A DNA stretch of 64,000 nucleotides, taken from Vibrio tubiashii (GTDB lineage Bacteria > Pseudomonadota > Gammaproteobacteria > Enterobacterales > Vibrionaceae). The notes under the pieces were generated by a model. It did no database searches. It was not told the DNA's origin and worked only from the letters and a program-made list of their open reading frames with translations. The position numbers were made by a program, and so were the translations under genes. Shown here piece after piece: positions 9,623 to 19,227 of the stretch. Position 1 is the stretch's first letter. Every line of letters starts with the position of its first letter. The stretch is taken from the NCBI RefSeq assembly GCF_028551255.1, contig NZ_CP117030.1, positions 1,054,001-1,118,000 on the forward strand, written 5' to 3'.

Positions 9623-10606
9623 ATGAACATATTAGTGTGTGACGACTCGGTTATTGCCCGAAAATCAATCATCGGCAGAATTGCTCCCTCAACCAATATC
9701 ACCATTCATCAGGCTGAGCACGGCAAAGAAGCGCTCGAAGTTATGTTAGCTCACAATATTGATCTGCTTTTCTTAGACCTCACCATGCCCGTGATGGATG
9801 GTTTTGAGGTACTAGCTTCAATGCCTGTGAGCCCGTACCCTACTCAAGTGGTAGTGGTTTCAGGTGACATTCAGTCAGAGGCCAAATCTCGATGTATGGA
9901 TTTAGGTGCCCAGCACTTTATCGAGAAGCCTTTTGTCACCTCCGATTTAATCGCACTATTTGACCACTATCGATTACCTTTAAGAAATACCGACGTCAGA
10001 CCAAACCAGCAAAGTAGCAAACCCATCGATTTAATGGCGGCGATTCGTGAAATGAGTAACGTTGCGCTAGGGGCGAGTGCTTCATTAATTGCTCAGCAAA
10101 TGGGTCGTTTTATCGAGATGCCCCTACCTAACGTGGCTTCATTACATCAGTCCGAACTGACTATGACGGTTCAAGATATCGTTAACAATTCTGAATCTCG
10201 TGCTGTCTCACAACGATTCGTTGGCAACGGTATTAATGGTGAAGCTTTAGTCTGCCTGCATGGCTCTGGATTTGAGCTGCTCGCTCGCTCAGACGATGAC
10301 GCCCTTAGCAGCTCAGTCAATGAGGTGATTCTCGATCTATCCAATTTGTTGGTCTCATCATTTCTCAACTCTTTCAGTAAACAACTAGACATTGCAATTT
10401 CGCTGCGCCAACCGATCGTTTTAGAAAAAGAGCTGTTGCAAGTTTCACTGGGTTGCGACCAATTTCTGAAAGACTATGAGCAGGATATTTTTACCATAGA
10501 GTTCGTTTACAAAGCGGAGAATCTAGATATCGCCTGCGACATCATTTTCTTGATGGATTATGAATCTTTGAATGCAATTGAAGACATTTTGGAGAGTGTA
10601 TTGTGA
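9623..10606 (+). CDS. Response regulator with C-terminal CheC/CheX-like phosphatase domain
   Basis: 327 residues from the ATG at 9623; an upstream TTG (9542) would add 27 residues not belonging to the receiver fold. Residues 1-118 are a receiver domain with acidic Asp7/Asp8, phospho-acceptor Asp52 and Lys102. The rest resembles CheC/CheX: Glu143 and Asn146 in REMSN, followed about 21 residues on by proline, match the E-xx-N...P active-site pattern of those aspartyl-phosphate phosphatases. It overlaps the next gene, a diguanylate cyclase, by four bases (GTGA), so the two are translationally coupled. Its target phosphoprotein is unknown. Confidence 0.8.
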   Translation: MNILVCDDSVIARKSIIGRIAPSTNITIHQAEHGKEALEVMLAHNIDLLFLDLTMPVMDGFEVLASMPVSPYPTQVVVVSGDIQSEAKSRCMDLGAQHFIEKPFVTSDLIALFDHYRLPLRNTDVRPNQQSSKPIDLMAAIREMSNVALGASASLIAQQMGRFIEMPLPNVASLHQSELTMTVQDIVNNSESRAVSQRFVGNGINGEALVCLHGSGFELLARSDDDALSSSVNEVILDLSNLLVSSFLNSFSKQLDIAISLRQPIVLEKELLQVSLGCDQFLKDYEQDIFTIEFVYKAENLDIACDIIFLMDYESLNAIEDILESVL

Positions 10607-11568
10607 ACTCCACAGATATCGGCGACTTACATTGGGTAATGCAAATCCTTGGCGATTTAGATGCAGGGCTGATCGTCATTGATCGAGAATACAAGGTCTG
10701 TGTCTGGAACACCTTTATGCAATCTTATAGCGGAATCAGTGCCGAAAAGATTCTCGGTAAAACCCTTTTTGACGCGGTCGATGACTTGCCTGAACTCTGG
10801 CTTCGCAGCAAAGTCAGTACGGCATTTACGTTGAATAGCCGCGGCTTCTCTTGCTGGGAAGATCGCCCATTTCTGTTCAAATTCAAAAACTTCAGTCCAA
10901 TATCTAACGGCCTGAAGGAGATGCGCCAGAACATCACCTTCTCTCCTCTCACCTCTGTTAACGGTGAGGTGTCACATGTAAGTATCATCATCAATGATGT
11001 CAGTGACATAGCAAAAAACAAAATTCACCTTACTGATTCCAATCAAAAGCTGTCTGACCTGAGCAGAACTGATGGTCTCACTAAGCTATTTAACCGAGCG
11101 CATTGGGAAAGTTGCTTACAAAAAGAGTTCGAACATTGCCAAGTGACGGGAGCGAGTTCATCTCTGGTTATATTTGATATCGACCACTTCAAGCGAGTAA
11201 ATGACACCTACGGGCACACAGTCGGTGATGAAGTCATTCGCCACACTGCGAGTGAACTGAGAAAAGCCTCTCGCGGCTCTGATGTCTGTGGTAGATATGG
11301 CGGTGAAGAGTTCACTGTACTGCTACCGGGAACCTGCGCCGCTCAAGCTCTCTATTTTACTGAACGACTACGTAAACGTATTGAGCAAGCGAGCGTTGAC
11401 TGTGAGCATCATTCAGTGAAATACACCATCAGCCTCGGCATATGCGAATTATCGCCTTACCAAACTAGCCATTTGACTTGGTTAGAGCATGCCGATAAAT
11501 CACTCTATTTCTCGAAACAATCGGGAAGAAACCGCTCAACCGTGTTTGACCCAGCATTAATAAGGTAA
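10603..11568 (+). CDS. PAS domain diguanylate cyclase
   Basis: 321 residues starting at GTG inside the preceding stop. Residues 15-135 form a PAS sensor domain, beginning LDAGLIVIDREYKVCVWN. Residues 150-315 form a GGDEF domain with GGEEF at 233-237 and an inhibitory-site RGSD five residues before it, so it should make cyclic di-GMP under product inhibition. No membrane segment is seen. The coupling to the receiver-CheC gene suggests that phosphorylation state and c-di-GMP output are linked, but no kinase is adjacent. Confidence 0.88.
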   Translation: MNSTDIGDLHWVMQILGDLDAGLIVIDREYKVCVWNTFMQSYSGISAEKILGKTLFDAVDDLPELWLRSKVSTAFTLNSRGFSCWEDRPFLFKFKNFSPISNGLKEMRQNITFSPLTSVNGEVSHVSIIINDVSDIAKNKIHLTDSNQKLSDLSRTDGLTKLFNRAHWESCLQKEFEHCQVTGASSSLVIFDIDHFKRVNDTYGHTVGDEVIRHTASELRKASRGSDVCGRYGGEEFTVLLPGTCAAQALYFTERLRKRIEQASVDCEHHSVKYTISLGICELSPYQTSHLTWLEHADKSLYFSKQSGRNRSTVFDPALIR

Positions 11569-11581
11569 ATCGAAGAGATTT

Positions 11582-11656
<75 letters not shown>

Positions 11657-11683
11657 ATCGAGATGAGATAGCCTAAAAAGGCT

Positions 11684-11758
<75 letters not shown>

Positions 11759-11888
11759 ATCATCGTGAAGACAAATTCAATATGCCACAGATAACTGAAA
11801 AGAAAAGTGTTTTCTTTCAATATTCAGGTTAAGTGGTGAAGTTAGCATCACTTTAGTGTTTGGTTGATGTTTTTACGCTCACTCAAGC

Positions 11889-13244
11889 CTAACTGAACAC
11901 TTTGGCGGTCACGCGATCTTTGCCATTGGTTTTAGATTGGTACATCAGGTGGTCGGCATCAGATAGTGATGGGTTTAAGTCTGTGCTCGGGTAGTAAGCA
12001 CAGCCTAAGCTGACCGAGACTTTGCGTTCGCTATCTTCCAGCAGTTTAACCTTACGCACAGCGGCACATACTTGCTCAGCAACGACAACTGACGCTTCGT
12101 AAGTCTCGCCACAAAGAAAAATAGCAAACTCCTCTCCTCCGATCCGGCCAATCAAATGGTGTTCAGGTAGAATGTTACTCGCCGCATGTGCGACGCTTTT
12201 GATAATAATGTCTCCGCTTTGATGACCATAGCTATCGTTAATCTGTTTAAAGTCGTCGATATCAAAAATCATCACGCTCATCGATCCCCCTTCTTTCAGC
12301 CTTTGTTGAAACTCATTAACAAAATGACGCCGATTACTGAGCTCTGTGAGTTGGTCCGTTTCTGAGAGCGTTTTAAGCTCTAAGTTGGCCTGCTCTAGGG
12401 CATTGGTTCTGACTTTCACCGTAAGTTTGAGAGCGATGATATAGCTCAAGGTAACAATGCCAATAACCAAGGCTGCGACTGGGACAAGATAGTCGGGATA
12501 GACGGTACTGACATACATCCAGCGGTTAAAGATCTGCTGCTTCTCATCATTGCCGAATTCATTGATGCCACGTGTTATTTGCTGTTGTAGCGCGGTGTTC
12601 CCTTCACTCACCGCTGCGCGTAAGTTCCCGGAATAAAGGTGCCTTACACCAATAAAACGCTGAGGTTCATCACTGCTAAACAGATAAAAATTAGCCACTT
12701 GCAAATCGGCAACAAAGGCATCGAGCTCTCCACTAAATGCCGCTTCTATCATCAATTGGTTATTAGAATAGCTAATTAGATTCAAATTGGGGAAATGGCG
12801 CCTTGTGAATTCCTCTTCATAACCACCAGCCACAACGCCAACCAAATGTTGATGTTCACCGAGCATAAAAGCATCAAGGTTAGTGCCTATCAACGCCTGA
12901 CCAATGTACATCTGGGTGTCAATCGAGAGAATTTCGGGGGCATAGTCCAAATAACTGTCACGTTGCTCAGACCATAATAAACCGGCATGAATATCCGCTT
13001 GCCCATCTCGAACCGCATCGAGAGATGCTTGCCAATCAAGTAACAGAAATTCTATTTCGACGTTATTCTTGCGTCCATACTCTCGCCAGTAGTCAACGAG
13101 AATACCGTCAGGATCGCCCTTATGGTTGATAAATGAGAAAGGTTTCCATGCCTTAGAATTAGCAATAACGAGCTTGTCGAGTGGCTCAGCATTTGCCGAA
13201 ATACAAGCTAGAACAGCCAATAGGCTAAGTAAGATTCGAAGCAC
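11889..13244 (-). CDS. Diguanylate cyclase with periplasmic solute-binding sensor domain
   Basis: 451 residues. A signal peptide (about 1-19, ending ISANA) precedes a type-3 solute-binding domain (about 25-250), the amino-acid binding fold used as a sensor. One membrane segment follows (about 254-276, VPVAALVIGIVTLSYIIAL), then a short coiled coil and a GGDEF domain with GGEEF at 369-373. The inhibitory RxxD site is missing; the equivalent residues read PEHH. It probably senses a small periplasmic ligand, perhaps an amino acid, and converts it into c-di-GMP output. It is monocistronic, transcribed away from the chemoreceptor gene. Confidence 0.88.
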   Translation of the reverse strand: MLRILLSLLAVLACISANAEPLDKLVIANSKAWKPFSFINHKGDPDGILVDYWREYGRKNNVEIEFLLLDWQASLDAVRDGQADIHAGLLWSEQRDSYLDYAPEILSIDTQMYIGQALIGTNLDAFMLGEHQHLVGVVAGGYEEEFTRRHFPNLNLISYSNNQLMIEAAFSGELDAFVADLQVANFYLFSSDEPQRFIGVRHLYSGNLRAAVSEGNTALQQQITRGINEFGNDEKQQIFNRWMYVSTVYPDYLVPVAALVIGIVTLSYIIALKLTVKVRTNALEQANLELKTLSETDQLTELSNRRHFVNEFQQRLKEGGSMSVMIFDIDDFKQINDSYGHQSGDIIIKSVAHAASNILPEHHLIGRIGGEEFAIFLCGETYEASVVVAEQVCAAVRKVKLLEDSERKVSVSLGCAYYPSTDLNPSLSDADHLMYQSKTNGKDRVTAKVFS

Positions 13245-13385
13245 TGTTGTCCCTAAAAAAGTAAGCTCAATAAATCGATTATTGAGCTTTATGTTATTGA
13301 TATATTAGGTATAGATGATCCTTCGATTTGATGGTCTCTCTCTGGTTGAAGAATGAGAGATCACTCGATAAGTTTTCAACACTGA

Positions 13386-15386
13386 TTAAGAAATCTGAAA
13401 ACGGCTCATTTCCCCGTTCAATTCATCAACTTGCCCTCGAACTTGATTCGAGATTTCAGAAGAGAATTGCGATATATCAGCGACCCCTTCAACGGATTCA
13501 ATCACCTTATTCATCAGCAATTGGATTTCATCAGTTGCTTGAGACTGCTGCTGCGCCGAGCTCAATAGATCTTGCATCTGTTGGTTCAGTTCTTCGATCT
13601 GTTGTGTCGTCGAGCTTAACGTGCCGTATGCTTGCTCCGTATGGTTAGCCCCCTCTTCTGCGAGAGACTTACTCTTATCAATTTCACCAACAACAGCCGC
13701 CGTTGACGATTGGATTGCATTCACTATGTTATTGATTTCAGTTGTGGATTCGGTTGTTCGAGTAGCAAGTAGGCGCACTTCATCTGCCACCACAGCAAAA
13801 CCTCGTCCATATTCGCCTGCTCGCGCTGCCTCTATCGCGGCATTAAGAGCAAGCAAGTTTGTCTGTTCAGCAAGTCCTTCAATCACTTCGGTCACTCGGC
13901 CTATAGCTTCGCTCTCTTTGCTCAACGCGTCGACCTGTTCACTGGCTTTTTCAATCGTGGCATGCAGTAAGCCCACCGTGGTCTTGTTGAGGTCGAGTGC
14001 TTGAGAGCCCAGTTCTATCTGTGCCCGAGACTCAGATAGTTTGCTCGCTGATTGCTCGGCCTGTGTGGCAGTATCAGTTGCAGAATGGCTGACATCCGTC
14101 ACTTGATGCCCTACTAGCTCCATCGTAGATTTCTGGCTTTCGACCTGATGTACCGTTTTCGCGTTAGCATCAAGTAAGGCGTTCATACTGTCGCTTACCG
14201 TTGAAGCCTTATTGCTCACACCCTTAACAATGGCGGCCAGTTCATCATTCATCTTGTTAATTGAGCGAGTTAAACTTGCCAACTCATCACTACCTTCAAT
14301 TGGCAAAGCAGATTGTGAAACGTCACCATTGGCGATCGATTGTGCGCGTTTAGAAATCGTCTTAACTCGGCGACCAATGCTCTTACCCATAAAGTGCGCC
14401 GTTGTTGCAGCGACAATCACCACAATAGCAATTGAAGCCACCAATAGTGAGATTACGCTCGTCACTGAATTAAAGATTCCCTGACCGCTTTGATCTGCAA
14501 CGGACTGCTGCTGATTAATGATTGAGTCAAGATTAGAGTCTAATGCAGTCACCGCTGGCACTAATTCATTGGCCATTTTTTGGTTAGCGATATTCCAATC
14601 ACTTGAGCGGCGTAATTCAACCACCTGATCAGCTAAAGGGAAATAGAGCTGTTGCATCTCTTTGAACAGATCCCATAACCCTTGGTCACTACTCGATAAC
14701 AAGGCAACTTTAGAATCAATCTCTTTGACTGACTTAGCATGCGCCTTGAGAAAATCTTGGTATTTATCTAAATGTTCCTGCTTTCCATAAAGGAGAAAGT
14801 CACGCATAGAAGATAATGCATTAGCTAAAGAGGTATAACTGTCGGCGTAGAGCCTAAACAATCGCTTACGCTCCCCCCCTTCTTTGTTACCCGCTTCATC
14901 ATTAATTAGACCCTGAAGCTGATCGAGTGCGACTTCAGCAATCGGTGCGGCTTCGTTAATAAATAGTGAGTGAGCCGGAAGGTTTTCATCGGTATGGCTA
15001 AGTTCAGCAATATCATTGAGTGACTGAGCAACCAAGGTCCACTGGGAAAGGATTTGTTGATAATTTTCTTCAGTGAGTAGAGGCTCTAGCTTAGGCAATG
15101 ATTCATCCACTACCAGAAGCGACTGATCGAGTTTCGCTTTTTCAGCTTCCCCTGTTGCTTCATCACCTCCTAACAACATGTAGGCTCTCAGGGACGAGAC
15201 GGTAGCGTGGATGGATTGTTGAATAGAACGTCCTGCATCAACAGTTGGCAGATCTCGGTTTAATAGCGATGCGGTATGGGTTTCAACGGTGATTAAGCTG
15301 CGATAAATAAAGAACGCGGAAACGATAAAAAGTACTGCAAGCGACAGAAAACTCAGCTGTAACTTCCCTGATATCGTGAGTTTCAT
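13386..15386 (-). CDS. Methyl-accepting chemotaxis protein with large helical periplasmic sensor
   Basis: 666 residues. Membrane segment one is about 9-29; a helix-rich periplasmic domain of roughly 270 residues follows, long enough for a helical bimodular sensor; membrane segment two is about 304-328. HAMP follows (about 330-383), then the signalling domain with the kinase-binding tip [19 protein letters not shown] and [12 protein letters not shown]. There is no C-terminal NWETF-like pentapeptide, so methylesterase recruitment would not occur through a tether. Ligand unknown. It is a single gene on the minus strand. Confidence 0.92.
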   Translation of the reverse strand: MKLTISGKLQLSFLSLAVLFIVSAFFIYRSLITVETHTASLLNRDLPTVDAGRSIQQSIHATVSSLRAYMLLGGDEATGEAEKAKLDQSLLVVDESLPKLEPLLTEENYQQILSQWTLVAQSLNDIAELSHTDENLPAHSLFINEAAPIAEVALDQLQGLINDEAGNKEGGERKRLFRLYADSYTSLANALSSMRDFLLYGKQEHLDKYQDFLKAHAKSVKEIDSKVALLSSSDQGLWDLFKEMQQLYFPLADQVVELRRSSDWNIANQKMANELVPAVTALDSNLDSIINQQQSVADQSGQGIFNSVTSVISLLVASIAIVVIVAATTAHFMGKSIGRRVKTISKRAQSIANGDVSQSALPIEGSDELASLTRSINKMNDELAAIVKGVSNKASTVSDSMNALLDANAKTVHQVESQKSTMELVGHQVTDVSHSATDTATQAEQSASKLSESRAQIELGSQALDLNKTTVGLLHATIEKASEQVDALSKESEAIGRVTEVIEGLAEQTNLLALNAAIEAARAGEYGRGFAVVADEVRLLATRTTESTTEINNIVNAIQSSTAAVVGEIDKSKSLAEEGANHTEQAYGTLSSTTQQIEELNQQMQDLLSSAQQQSQATDEIQLLMNKVIESVEGVADISQFSSEISNQVRGQVDELNGEMSRFQIS

Positions 15387-15501
15387 CCTTTAACTCCTAT
15401 AGTTTGTTCAATCCTTACTATAGCGTTTTGGATATTATTGTTAAATATATGTATCAGTAAAATTATAAACTTTCGTATTATTCCCCTGACGAAAAATGTA
15501 A

Positions 15502-15524
15502 AAATCCCCGGCTGGCGGGGATTT
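15502..15524. terminator. Hairpin terminator downstream of the DUF3332 gene
   Basis: Nine-base stem AAATCCCCG/CGGGGATTT with a GCTGG loop. On the minus strand it is followed by TTTTTACATTTTT, a good U-tract for ending the DUF3332 transcript. Confidence 0.85.
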
Positions 15525-15558
15525 AATCTGTTGTAACTACGAAGTTTATAGCGACGTT

Positions 15559-16098
15559 TTAGATATGCGCAGAAGCAACGTAGTCTGTTAGCTCAATGTT
15601 TGAAACCGTTGTGACATACTGATTGTCTAAATAGAACGCGACACCTTTAGCTAATCTTTCACCACGAAGCGTTTGTTTTGAGCCATTAGCGTACGTGACA
15701 TCCATTTGCAGAGTGTCGGCATCGATCTGGTTCATTGTCGCATGATCAATTTCTGAGTTGCTCGCTAAAGGCACTTCTTTTAGAGAGTTGTCCAACTTGT
15801 CGTTTACTTTGATGTAATTCTTGGTTGGAGTGTCAACAACTGCTGGTGATTTACCCGATACTGGATTTTTCCCAGTCCAGAATTCAATTGAGTTGATAAC
15901 AAATAAGTCAGCCGCACCTGCAATACCATAAACAGGAGAAAGTAGGATGAACATCCCAGCACGACCGTAGCGATTATCTACCACTTCTAAGTTGAATTTT
16001 GAAACGATACCAGTTGTCGCCATTTGACCCATACAGCCTGTTAAAGAAGAAAGACCAAGAGCCGTTACGATTGCAATTTTTAATGCGTTAGATTTCAT
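15559..16098 (-). CDS. DUF3332 family lipoprotein
   Basis: 179 residues from the ATG at 16098; a start four codons upstream is less likely. The N-terminus is a lipoprotein signal peptide with lipobox LTGC at Cys22. The segment with FNLEVVDNRYGRAGMF and a glycine/alanine-rich hydrophobic stretch (VYGIAGAADLFVIN) resembles DUF3332 proteins of Vibrio and relatives. The C-terminal half is polar with beta-strand-like stretches. Function is not established; attachment to an outer or inner membrane leaflet is expected. It is transcribed alone and closed by the terminator at 15502. Confidence 0.8.
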   Translation of the reverse strand: MKSNALKIAIVTALGLSSLTGCMGQMATTGIVSKFNLEVVDNRYGRAGMFILLSPVYGIAGAADLFVINSIEFWTGKNPVSGKSPAVVDTPTKNYIKVNDKLDNSLKEVPLASNSEIDHATMNQIDADTLQMDVTYANGSKQTLRGERLAKGVAFYLDNQYVTTVSNIELTDYVASAHI

Positions 16099-16382
16099 GA
16101 TTACCACCACTTATATTTGGATGGCGCGCATCGTACTCCTGATTTCATTAAATGCAATCTAGATAGGTGGAGATTTTACACAAAGCTAACCGTGTTAAGT
16201 TTCTGTTTTATATAGGGTATCACCTACACCCCTACCATTTGTTGTGGCTTCAATTTATTACAACACTAAGGGTTGTTTGCCTTATAAGATTTGTCCTACT
16301 TGCATAACAAGCATCAGTTGCAAGTTTGAGTGAGTTTGCCTTTCACTCACGCGCAAACCAAAAGACAATGTTTCTAAACACA

Positions 16383-16667
16383 TTACACACAAGAGGCCTG
16401 TTCCGTAAGTTTTAGCAAGATACTTTCTCGTCGCAGTTCGAGTATGTCTTCAATCAGCTTTTCTTTCGCGCTCAATCCAAAGTGTTCTGCGTAATTTTTG
16501 ATGGTAGCCACTTCACTTTTATTTAAGTTGTAAACGTGTCGCTTTAAGTAGGCTTCCGCTTCACTTTTTATATAGCCATGACTTTGTAGTTCACTGATGA
16601 TCACTTCATCTAATTCGTGCGTTCTCTTTGCCATTTTCTTCTGAGTTCTTTTACCTACGTAACCCAT
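16383..16667 (-). CDS. Small basic hypothetical protein
   Basis: Up to 94 residues; a shorter start at 16634 (MAKRTHELDE) is also possible, and neither has a strong ribosome-binding site. The protein is charged, helical and has no signal peptide or membrane segment. A region around KRHVYNLNKSEVATIKNYAE looks like paired helices, but I recognise no family. It stands alone between DUF3332 and the symporter. The 284-base gap on its 3' side and the 524-base gap on its 5' side hold no other gene I can support. Confidence 0.55.
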   Translation of the reverse strand: MGYVGKRTQKKMAKRTHELDEVIISELQSHGYIKSEAEAYLKRHVYNLNKSEVATIKNYAEHFGLSAKEKLIEDILELRRESILLKLTEQASCV

Positions 16668-17191
16668 CTAATCGTCTGAATAACATCGATTAGAATTTCT
16701 GCTGGCGTAAGTTACCTCTCTAATATGACAGCGAAGTGACGGAATACGCGCGACGTCTTTGCCTTTACAAACTGAAATTAACCTTACTTATTTATCAAAT
16801 AACAACAAACCATTCACCTCATGAATTTTAATGCACAAACCGCGCATATTCACCATTTTCATCTAAAATCACCACATAATCCGTCATGTTTTACTGGTCA
16901 ATTAGTAATCATACAGTTTTATATATTTATAGATAACGCCAAATATCCGACTAATTCGCTAAGATATTAATTGTCTATTTCACCTATATTTCATCAAAAA
17001 CCAGTGAATAAGTTCAAAATGGTCGCATAAAGTTAGTAAAAATCAGAATTGTTTGCTGGATCATATTTTCCGCCAAAGATGTTGCTTAGGTATTTATAAA
17101 GTGAATAATAGCAAACGTTACATAAATGTAACAAAACACAACATCATATAAATATTATTCATATAAACACCTATTTACAGGCAGGAAAAGC
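16668..17191. other. 524-base non-coding region upstream of the symporter
   Basis: AT-rich with many stops in all frames. It carries a 16-base perfect palindrome at 17117-17132, reported separately. I see no riboswitch core, tRNA or open frame with a ribosome-binding site. It should hold the symporter promoter. Confidence 0.5.
17117..17132. promoter_or_regulatory. Perfect palindrome GTTACAT-AA-ATGTAAC upstream of the symporter
   Basis: A 7-2-7 inverted repeat 59 bases before the symporter start, within likely promoter or operator distance. The architecture matches that of the LiuR-type sites, but the half-site differs (GTTACAT against TTTACGT). The cognate protein is unknown. Confidence 0.5.
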
Positions 17192-18739
17192 ATGACAAAG
17201 CGTATTTCGCTAGCCGTATTGGCGAGTCTATTTGCAGGTAGCGCTGCAGCATCCAGTTTGGATGACAAAATCAACGAAGTCGTTGCACCTATCGTTAACC
17301 CTTTTGTAGGAATGATCTTTTCGACTATTCCGTTCCCTTTTACTGACGTACAGGTGCCGTGGATTGTTCTTTGGTTAGTTGTTGCAGCTAGCTTTTTTAC
17401 TTTCTACTTAGGCTTCATTAACGTTCGCGGCTTTAAGCACGCGGTTCAACTTGTATCAGGCAAGTTCTCTGATCCTAAAGCAAAAGAAGAGGGTGAGGTT
17501 TCTCACTTCCAAGCTCTAACCACTGCACTTTCAGGTACCGTTGGTTTGGGTAACATCGCTGGTGTGGCCGTTGCGGTTTCAATCGGTGGTGCTGGTGCGA
17601 CATTCTGGATGATTCTTGCTGGCCTACTCGGTATGTCCAGTAAGTTTGTAGAGTGTGCACTGGGTGTGAAGTATCGTAACACCAACCCAGACGGCTCTGT
17701 TTCTGGTGGTCCTATGTACTACCTAAGCAAAGGTCTGGCTAAACGCGGTAACGCAGCATTTGGCCGTACCCTAGCGGTTCTGTTCTCGGTATTTGCAATC
17801 GGTGGTTCTCTTGGTGGCGGTAACATGTTCCAAGCTAACCAAGCGTTCAAGCAGGTTGTCGGCGTAACTGGTGGCGATGCGTCATTCTTCGCAGACAAAG
17901 GTTGGCTATTCGGTCTAATCCTAGCGGTGATCGTGGGTATCGTTATCATCGGTGGTATTAAATCTATCGCTAAGGTAACGGAGAAAGTGGTTCCGTTCAT
18001 GGCGACGATTTATGTCGGTGCTGCTCTTATCATTATCCTAATGAACTTCGACCGCATTGATGATGCATTTAGCGCTATCTTTAACGGTGCGTTCACCGGT
18101 GAAGGTATTGCGGGTGGTGTGATCGGTGTGCTTATCCAAGGCTTCAAACGTGCAGCGTTCTCGAACGAGGCGGGTGTTGGTTCGGCAGCAATTGCTCACT
18201 CAGCAGTAAAAACCAAAGAGCCAATGTCTGAAGGTTTCGTATCTCTACTAGAACCGTTCATTGATACCGTGGTTATCTGTACGATGACTGCCCTAGTTAT
18301 CATCATTACTGGTTACCTAGACACGGATACCGGCCTTGCTGGTGTAGAGCTAACGTCTGCTGCATTCGGTAGCGCAATTAGCTGGTTCCCATATATCCTT
18401 GCAATTGCTGTGGTACTGTTCGCTTTCTCTACCATGATCTCTTGGTCATACTACGGCCTGAAAGCTTGGACTTACCTATTCGGTGAGAGCAAAACAGCCG
18501 AGCTTATCTTTAAAGTGAAATTCTGTATCTTTGTTGTCATTGGTGCAGCAATGAACTTAGGCCCAGTTATCGACTTCTCTGACGCGATGATCTTTGCAAT
18601 GGCTCTTGTGAACATTGTAGGTCTATACATCCTAGTTCCGGAAGTGAAGCGCGACCTAGCAGACTACCTAGAACGCTTTAACGCAGGCAAGGTCTACAAG
18701 GTACAGCAAAAACAAAACTTGGCTGAACAACCAGACTAG
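17192..18739 (+). CDS. Sodium:alanine/glycine symporter, AGCS family
   Basis: 515 residues, normal for AGCS carriers that import alanine or glycine with sodium. About ten or more membrane segments are visible. Family blocks include [19 protein letters not shown] (about 111-129), [11 protein letters not shown] (about 171-181) and [20 protein letters not shown] (about 328-347). The N-terminal 20 residues look like a cleavable signal (FAGSAAASS), common in Vibrio members. AGGA precedes the ATG at a good distance. Codon choice is more biased than in its neighbours, suggesting high expression. A terminator follows at 18764. Confidence 0.92.
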   Translation: MTKRISLAVLASLFAGSAAASSLDDKINEVVAPIVNPFVGMIFSTIPFPFTDVQVPWIVLWLVVAASFFTFYLGFINVRGFKHAVQLVSGKFSDPKAKEEGEVSHFQALTTALSGTVGLGNIAGVAVAVSIGGAGATFWMILAGLLGMSSKFVECALGVKYRNTNPDGSVSGGPMYYLSKGLAKRGNAAFGRTLAVLFSVFAIGGSLGGGNMFQANQAFKQVVGVTGGDASFFADKGWLFGLILAVIVGIVIIGGIKSIAKVTEKVVPFMATIYVGAALIIILMNFDRIDDAFSAIFNGAFTGEGIAGGVIGVLIQGFKRAAFSNEAGVGSAAIAHSAVKTKEPMSEGFVSLLEPFIDTVVICTMTALVIIITGYLDTDTGLAGVELTSAAFGSAISWFPYILAIAVVLFAFSTMISWSYYGLKAWTYLFGESKTAELIFKVKFCIFVVIGAAMNLGPVIDFSDAMIFAMALVNIVGLYILVPEVKRDLADYLERFNAGKVYKVQQKQNLAEQPD

Positions 18740-18763
18740 TTCGAAATGTAAATAACGATGAAT

Positions 18764-18787
18764 AACAGCAGGCTTCGGTCTGCTGTT
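18764..18787 (+). terminator. Rho-independent terminator of the symporter gene
   Basis: Ten-base stem AACAGCAGGC/GTCTGCTGTT with one G-U pair and a TTCG tetraloop, followed by TTTTTCATTTT. It lies 25 bases after the stop. Confidence 0.93.
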
Positions 18788-19227
18788 TTTTCATTTTAGA
18801 GACACTCATTTACACATTTTTCTATTTCTGAATTTGCAAACCAATATTCCACCAAGTATTTCAACCTAAGTATAATTGTCTAGTTTTTCACCACGCCGCT
18901 GTTTAAAACTGGCATTTTTCTCCACCTAGCTCCCGACTGTAAGCTCAGCTTTACTCTTCAAACAAACACCCAACAAGCAAAATTTAACATTTTGGTTACA
19001 CTTATCTTTAAGTGCAATTCTCGAAATTGATCTCTGGTTTAACTCAAGTTTGCAGCTTAATAAAGCGCAACGAATCGAAAACTCAGTAGGTTGTTTTAGT
19101 TATTGCCAACAAGTTGTATGAAATTTAAGTATCTATCTTGGCTCTTCATGACCGAAACATGGTCGCTGAGTCATACATCGTTTCTCTTTGGTGCGATCCA
19201 TCTCTGCGAAACAAAAAGGAGATAGTA
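18788..19227. other. 440-base non-coding leader of the oxo-acid dehydrogenase operon
   Basis: No gene is supported. I searched for the LiuR-type palindrome and found none. A longer frame of E1 alpha starting at 19138 lacks a ribosome-binding site. The promoter is presumably here, but I cannot place it. Confidence 0.5.

Noticed and set aside
16668..17191. Possible tandem glycine riboswitch before the sodium:alanine-type symporter
   Set aside because: In V. cholerae a tandem glycine riboswitch precedes a gene of this family, so I looked for its conserved core segments. None is present in this 524-base leader.
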